Assembly (NCBI GenBank): GCA_050008465.1
Contig: JBEKMO010000015.1
Location: forward strand, 1 to 64,000
Direction: 5' to 3'
Source: Fen-330 sp050008465
GTDB lineage: Bacteria > Acidobacteriota > Terriglobia > Bryobacterales > Bryobacteraceae
DNA length: 64,000 nucleotides
Under the pieces are notes generated by a model. That model saw only the letters and a program-made list of their open reading frames with translations. It was not told the origin of the DNA and did no database searches. Position 1 is the stretch's first letter; each line of letters begins with the position of its first letter. A program made the position numbers and the translations under genes. Positions 59,340 to 64,000 of this stretch are shown piece after piece.

Positions 59340-61541
59340 ATGTCCATCCACTGTACTGGGCCACAGAGGCGCCTCGCCATCCTGCTGGTGCTCTCTGCCG
59401 GAGCCTTTGGCCAGGCGCCGGAACAGAACCGCTTTCAGACCTCAGTCCGCGAGGTAGTGGTGGACGTGGTGGTGCACGACTCGCACGGCAAGCTCGTCAA
59501 GAAGCTCAACTCCAAGGACGTGGCGCTTTACGAAGACGGTGTCCGGCGGGAGATCCGTTCCTGGCGGCTGGTGAGCGGGCAGGAGGTTCGGCGGGGGGAG
59601 GCTGCGCAGGCCGAGGCGGCGGGCGGCAAAGGCCCGCGCCCTGCTGCCGCAAGCGCGCCCAGCCTGGTCCAAACCATCAACCTGATCTCCCTCATATTTC
59701 ACGACATTGGTCCGGAGACCCGCAGACAGGCCTTCCAGGCGGCCCACGACTTTCTCGACAACGAACTGCGTCCCAACACCATCATTGGCGTTTTCTCCCT
59801 CGACGATCGCGGGGTCCATCCTACGGCCAGGTTCACCACCAACCGCGCCGCCTTGCTCCAGGCCATCCAGCAGGCGTCGGCTGGCCACACTCCCAGCCTG
59901 AGCAGCTCTCGGGAGCTGTTCAGCGCCCTGGGCCTGGAGCGGAACCTCGCCATTCAGCCGCCTCCGCTTCCGGCGCAGGCCGGCGCATCGCCGCCGAACA
60001 CCACCATCGTTCTCAACTCCCCCGACTTAGCCATTGCCGGCGCGTCCCTGGACTCCTCGTCCGCCGTGGGCGACGAAGCTTCGGCGGTGGGTTTGAATCC
60101 GCTGGGAAGAAACGGGATCCACGAGGCGCGGGTGGTGGCCACGCGCGAGTTGCACGCCTTCAACTGGCTGGTGGATCAACTGCGCCAGATGCCTTTCCGC
60201 AAGACCGTGGTCCTGTTCAGCCCTGGAATCACTCGCCCGCCCGACCAGATCGATTTCTGGAAGGCGATGCTCGCCAAGGCCAACGCCGCTGGCATCAACT
60301 TCTACGCGCTGGAGGTCAACGGCGTGTCGCAGGCGTCTCCGATGCTTGGCGCCATCGCCGGACTGCAGCGGACCGCCCAGCTCAGCGCCAGCCAGGGCAA
60401 GCCCGCGAGGGACCTCGGGGAGATGGCGGACCGCTCCGAGCAATCCAATATATCCGAGAACGCTATCGTGACGGCTAACACTCACGCTACACTGGTCGAT
60501 CTGACGGAGGAGACTGGCGGCTTTCTCATCACCGACAGCAGCAAACGGATGCTGACCCGCATCATGAATGACGCGGAGACCCGTTACGAACTTACTTACA
60601 GTCCCGCCTGGGAGACCTACGACGGCCGCTTTCACAAAATCGAGGTGAAGCCGGCTCGGGAGGGTCTGACCGTGGAGGCGCGCAGTGGGTACTACGCTGT
60701 GCCGGCGAGGGCCGATGGCAGTCCCCTCACTCCCGAGGAAATGGCGGGCCTCCGGGCTCTCAATACGACGCCGCTGCCGCACGAGTTCGACTACCGCGCG
60801 CAGGCGCTGCATTTCCGCGCCCCGGATGGCCCGTCCGAGCTTGTGCTCGCTTTCGAGATCCCCATCGCCAGCCTGGCGGCCACCCCGGAACCGGCCGAAA
60901 AGAAACACCGACTGCATGCCTCGCTTCTAGCCCTCGTCAAGGACTCGAGCGGCCAGATTGTGCAGCAGGTCAGCGCTGACTCGCCCCTGGAAATGCCGGA
61001 TTGGGAACCCCGATCGGCGCGGACCGGCAGGCTCACCTTCGATCGCTCGGTGGCGCTGCCTGCGGGGCATTACACCGTCCAGACCGCCGTGGTCGACTGG
61101 GAATCCGGCCGGGTAAGCGCGAATACGGCCGAGATCGATTGCGCCAGCCAGAAGGGACCCGAACTGAGCAGCATCGCACTGGTCCGCCGGGTCGAAGATG
61201 TAAAGGGCCCGGCTGGCGCCAATCCCATGGAGTACCAGGGCAAGCACATCGTGCCGGCTCTTTTCACCACCCTCGACGGGGGCGCCAACCCTTCCCTCTT
61301 CTTCCGCGTCTACCCGGACCGCTCCAGCACTGGCAAGGTGCGTCTTCGGGCGCAGTTTCTCCTCGATGGACGCCTCCTGGCGGACCAGGACTCCGACCTC
61401 CCGGCGCCTGACGATTCCGGCAGCATTCCGGTCCTGATTCAGCTTCCGGCCAGGACCGGCGGCAATGAGCTGAAGCTCACGGTTCTCCAGGGCGGCGCTT
61501 CTTCCGGGCAGAACATCCAGTACACGATAGCGGCACAGTAG
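59340..61541 (+). CDS. VWFA-related acidobacterial protein
   Basis: A 733-residue secreted protein with an N-terminal signal (RRLAILLVLSAGAFG). It has the N-terminal module FQTSVREVVVDVVVHDSHGKLVKKLNSKDVALYEDGV and a VWA-like domain starting INLISLIFHDIGPETRRQAFQAAHDFL. The build-up strand is MPFRKTVVLFSPGITRPP, with LVDLTEETGGFLITDSSKRMLTRIMNDAETRYELTYSPAWETYDGRFHKIEVKPAREG further on. The metal-site aspartate is followed by IGP instead of the canonical SxS, as in its paralogues. It is the second gene of the CRTAC1-VWA pair. Confidence 0.87.
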   Translation: MSIHCTGPQRRLAILLVLSAGAFGQAPEQNRFQTSVREVVVDVVVHDSHGKLVKKLNSKDVALYEDGVRREIRSWRLVSGQEVRRGEAAQAEAAGGKGPRPAAASAPSLVQTINLISLIFHDIGPETRRQAFQAAHDFLDNELRPNTIIGVFSLDDRGVHPTARFTTNRAALLQAIQQASAGHTPSLSSSRELFSALGLERNLAIQPPPLPAQAGASPPNTTIVLNSPDLAIAGASLDSSSAVGDEASAVGLNPLGRNGIHEARVVATRELHAFNWLVDQLRQMPFRKTVVLFSPGITRPPDQIDFWKAMLAKANAAGINFYALEVNGVSQASPMLGAIAGLQRTAQLSASQGKPARDLGEMADRSEQSNISENAIVTANTHATLVDLTEETGGFLITDSSKRMLTRIMNDAETRYELTYSPAWETYDGRFHKIEVKPAREGLTVEARSGYYAVPARADGSPLTPEEMAGLRALNTTPLPHEFDYRAQALHFRAPDGPSELVLAFEIPIASLAATPEPAEKKHRLHASLLALVKDSSGQIVQQVSADSPLEMPDWEPRSARTGRLTFDRSVALPAGHYTVQTAVVDWESGRVSANTAEIDCASQKGPELSSIALVRRVEDVKGPAGANPMEYQGKHIVPALFTTLDGGANPSLFFRVYPDRSSTGKVRLRAQFLLDGRLLADQDSDLPAPDDSGSIPVLIQLPARTGGNELKLTVLQGGASSGQNIQYTIAAQ

Positions 61542-61601
61542 GAAGACGGGCTAGCGGCAATGCTGTTCACTTACCACAGAGGCTGCCATTGGCACGGATT
61601 T

Positions 61602-61645
61602 GTAGGGCGGTCCCCCTGGACCGCGCCGGACCTTATGGTCCGGCC
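61602..61645. repeat. Double-hairpin repeat, family B, copy 4 (inverted)
   Basis: GTAGGGCGGTCC-CCCT-GGACCGC followed by GCCGGACC-TTAT-GGTCCGGC: the same two-hairpin plan in inverse orientation with altered stems and loops. A truncated forward copy (GGGCCGACGAGGACGTTCCGCC...ACGAAGACAAAG) follows at 61674-61690. Both fill the spacer between convergent genes. Confidence 0.75.
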
Positions 61646-61673
61646 TCTGCCCGCAGCCTGGGAGGGCCGACGA

Positions 61674-61690
61674 GGACGTTCCGCCCCACG
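61674..61690. repeat. Truncated double-hairpin repeat, family B
   Basis: The start GGCCGACGAGGACGT and end CCGCCCCACGAAGACAAAG correspond to both ends of copy 3 at 36059-36103 with the middle deleted. Confidence 0.5.
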
Positions 61691-61714
61691 AAGACAAAGT
61701 GAACAGTATTGGGG

Positions 61715-64000
61715 CTAGCGGGGTATCCCGCCGCCGCCGTCGTGTTCATAACGTTCCAGCGTGGCGCGCAGGGCCCGCGCCAGTTCTTCGTTCTTTCCCT
61801 CGACAGCCAGGTCCAGCGCCCGGCGCACCGCTTTGATTGCGTCAGCCGGCCGCCCCACTTTGCTGTATGCCGCTCCCAGCGCCGCGAGGCACTGCCATTC
61901 CTTGCCGCCGCTCAACTCGACCGCCTTCTCCAAGTGCGGAATCGCGTCGCCGAAGCGCCCTCGCAGCCCCAGCGCATAGCCCAGATTGAAGCGGTACTCG
62001 ACCGACTCCGGACCGAGCGCCACCGCCTTCTCCAGGTGCACGACCGCCTCGTCCCCCCGGCCCGCCTTCGCCAGCGCGGTGCCGAGCTTGCTGTGGCCGT
62101 CCGCGAAGTCGGGCGCTATTTCTACGGCCTTCGTCAGGTGCTCGAGCGCCTCCGCAATCAGACCCTTCTCGAATAGTGACACTCCCAGGTCGGACTCGAC
62201 GGCGGCCTTCTCGGGATCGAGGGCGAGAGATTTGCGGTAGTTGGCGATGGCCTCGTCCAAATTGCCGGTTTGCGCCAGCGCCAGCGCCAGCTTGGCATAC
62301 CAGACCGGGCGATCCGAGATGAGGTCGCAGGCCCTCCGGTACTCCGTGGCCGCTTGAGCGAAATCCCCGGTCTCGGCCAGCGCATAGCCCAGGTTGTAGT
62401 GCGCATTGCCGTCATCGGGGTCCATCTGAATGGTCCGCCGCCACTCCGGGATGGCATCGCCCATCCGGTTTTTCTGCATGAGTTCCATGGCCAGGTTGAA
62501 CATCCGATAGAATTCGGTCGCTTGCGGGTCGATCTTTTCCAAACCGTCCGGGGGGATGTTCACGAACTCCGGTATGTTCACCGCGCGGTTCACGGCCGTC
62601 GAATTCTCGATCAGGATAGCGGGGGTGTCGTTGCCGCGATCGTCCAGATGCGTGAGAAACATCTGGGTGTAAGGCGTGCGGGCCTTGGACGAGAACACCA
62701 GCCAGCGCCCGTTGGGCGAGAAGCTGTGCCAGGAGTTCATCAGGCGCATGTTCGACCCGAGCGGCCGGGCCGTGCCGCCTTCAAAGGGCACGATGTAGAG
62801 CCGGCTGTCGGGGCGCATCAGCAGGCCGTTCTTGCACTGGACATAGACAATCCACCGGCCGTCCGGCGACACCTTGGGAAAGTTATTGCTCTTGCCGTTC
62901 TCGGAAGCTCCCGCGATCCGCTCGGGCTCGCCGCCCCGGCCGTTGTTAAAGGGGATGCGGTACAGGTCGTACTGGATCTGAGTTTCATTCGGATCGTTGG
63001 CGTATTCGGGCGTCTTGGCCCCGGGCGGATAGGGGTCTCGGGCTTCCGCCCGGCTGAAGACCACGTACTTTCCGTCCGGGGACCAGAAGGCGCCAGCGTG
63101 CACGAAGCGTGGGTCGTCGGCGCCGTGAAGAGGCCGCAGCTTGCCCTCCTCCCGGCTGTACCAGGACAGGATGCCGCGAGTGGGATAAAAGACCTGACCG
63201 AAACGGTAGTCGTTATAGCCGGCGTTGAAGAGGCGATTCGCGAGCCGTGCCATACCGCGGACGTGGGGGATGGCCTGGGTAACGGGATCTTCGGTCGACG
63301 TCACCACGTACCGGCCGTCCGGCGAAACCTGCGACATGAACCCGAACCGCTTCATGGCGGGCTCGGAGCTCTTGGCCGGGCCGTCCTGAAAGGAACTCCA
63401 GCGGATCACATCCTGATTGCGGATGGTCATGTGCTTCGCCACCGGGACGAGAGCATACAGCCCCTTGTCGTTCTGAGGTCCGTCGACGTCCAGCCCGAGA
63501 GTTTTGCCGTCGCGCGAAAAGGAATGGCAATTGACGCAGGTGGGAAGATTCTCCATCACCACATGGCTCTGGGGATCGCCGATGTTTCGCAGCCGCCATT
63601 TGATGAGCGGGACGGCGAATGGCGGCAGCGGCTGTATCACGCCTTTCACGGTCGGCGACAGCATCAGCGGGACATCCCGGTAAAAAATGGGAGCGCCGAC
63701 GGGATCCCGGGACGTGACGATCGTCACGCTGCCGCGTGAGACAGGCTGGCCGCCCTTCCGGCTGCGGAAACCGGCGATGGTCACCACCGCCGGCCGCTTC
63801 TGAGAGCGGCTCTTGATCTGCGCCCACGTGCCGGCGTCCGGCCTCCAGGTGTGGGTGACCGCTTGCTCGGGTGTCAGTTCGGGCATCACCGCGCCCGCAC
63901 ACGTGGTGTCGGGTTCTCCGGCCGAGTACTTCTCGCCGCTCGAGATCAGCTCCATCCTCGGCCCGCCTTCGCCGAAAGACACGTCGATGCGCCAGAGTGC
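61715..64000 (-). CDS. CxxCH/beta-propeller/TPR exported protein (second copy, 5' end outside window)
   Basis: At least 761 residues, open to the window edge. The edge sequence ALWRIDVSFGEGG aligns with the Ig-like domain of the paralogue at 47879-50365. The CVNCH motif lies in LPTCVNCHSFSRDGKTLGLD, propeller repeats follow (FMSQVSPDGRYVVTSTED; FWSPDGKYVVFSRAEA; KVSPDGRWIVYVQCKNG; SFSPNGRWLVFSSKARTPY), then about seven TPRs. The invariant CxxCH in both paralogues argues for function. It is convergent with the CRTAC1-VWA pair. The signal peptide is expected beyond the window. Confidence 0.87.
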   Translation of the reverse strand, partial: ALWRIDVSFGEGGPRMELISSGEKYSAGEPDTTCAGAVMPELTPEQAVTHTWRPDAGTWAQIKSRSQKRPAVVTIAGFRSRKGGQPVSRGSVTIVTSRDPVGAPIFYRDVPLMLSPTVKGVIQPLPPFAVPLIKWRLRNIGDPQSHVVMENLPTCVNCHSFSRDGKTLGLDVDGPQNDKGLYALVPVAKHMTIRNQDVIRWSSFQDGPAKSSEPAMKRFGFMSQVSPDGRYVVTSTEDPVTQAIPHVRGMARLANRLFNAGYNDYRFGQVFYPTRGILSWYSREEGKLRPLHGADDPRFVHAGAFWSPDGKYVVFSRAEARDPYPPGAKTPEYANDPNETQIQYDLYRIPFNNGRGGEPERIAGASENGKSNNFPKVSPDGRWIVYVQCKNGLLMRPDSRLYIVPFEGGTARPLGSNMRLMNSWHSFSPNGRWLVFSSKARTPYTQMFLTHLDDRGNDTPAILIENSTAVNRAVNIPEFVNIPPDGLEKIDPQATEFYRMFNLAMELMQKNRMGDAIPEWRRTIQMDPDDGNAHYNLGYALAETGDFAQAATEYRRACDLISDRPVWYAKLALALAQTGNLDEAIANYRKSLALDPEKAAVESDLGVSLFEKGLIAEALEHLTKAVEIAPDFADGHSKLGTALAKAGRGDEAVVHLEKAVALGPESVEYRFNLGYALGLRGRFGDAIPHLEKAVELSGGKEWQCLAALGAAYSKVGRPADAIKAVRRALDLAVEGKNEELARALRATLERYEHDGGGGIPR

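Overview
The window is GC-rich bacterial chromosome, most likely from an Acidobacteriota member of the Bryobacterales/Solibacter type. The assignment rests on gene content, since no rRNA is present: three proteins of the 'VWFA-related Acidobacterial domain' type, an Oar-like TonB-dependent receptor with an N-terminal carboxypeptidase-regulatory domain, two CRTAC1/ASPIC-UnbV proteins, and two propeller-TPR proteins with a CxxCH motif. No tRNA, rRNA or CRISPR array was seen.

Layout. 1-9.0 kb is a mobile-element landing zone around a xylan-utilisation pair. It holds an IS630 remnant, a complete ISL3 element, a decapitated gene end, a GPH-type symporter and GH43 beta-xylosidase, then an IS4 transposase remnant with a DUF6788 gene. 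A complete IS66 element (5587-8985, 8-bp target duplication) carries a secreted LPPGL-repeat protein as passenger. 9.1-13.0 kb is a leftward sugar-phosphate operon: 6-phosphogluconate dehydrogenase, PfkB sugar kinase, KdsC-like phosphatase, ACT-DUF5612 protein. 13.2-15.9 kb holds a secreted unknown, a BrnT/BrnA toxin-antitoxin pair with a clear operator, and a membrane protein. 16.3-20.4 kb is tilS-ftsH-HAD phosphatase, tightly coupled; the phosphatase has a 60-bp palindromic repeat inserted in frame. 20.5-26.5 kb has a sugar isomerase-like protein and a sigma-54 activator facing a LplT-PlsC-acyl-ACP-synthetase triple fusion across two tandem palindromes.

26.6-34.3 kb carries a DUF433 antitoxin and a complete leftward TetR-TolC-HlyD-ABC-ABC-permease-permease drug-efflux operon (CecR/YbhGFSR-like) with a consensus promoter. 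34.6-41.6 kb has a small membrane protein, an AbiEi antitoxin whose AbiEii toxin is reduced to a remnant, infC, an HNH endonuclease, comF, a GH2 enzyme, and an oligopeptidase fragment joined to a fragment of another gene. 41.9-64 kb is an acidobacterial-type envelope cluster in which three protein types recur: CRTAC1 beta-propeller (two), VWFA-related protein (three) and CxxCH/propeller/TPR protein (two). They surround one TonB-dependent receptor and two TPR proteins. The second part (receptor, terminator, CRTAC1, VWA, CxxCH-TPR) looks like a partial paralogue of the first.

Three dispersed palindromic repeats punctuate the window: a 60-bp hairpin (three copies), a double hairpin of about 44 bp (four copies plus a fragment) and one 87-bp element with 20-bp terminal inverted repeats. 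They lie mostly between genes, but one has entered a coding frame and one abuts or supplies the start of another gene.
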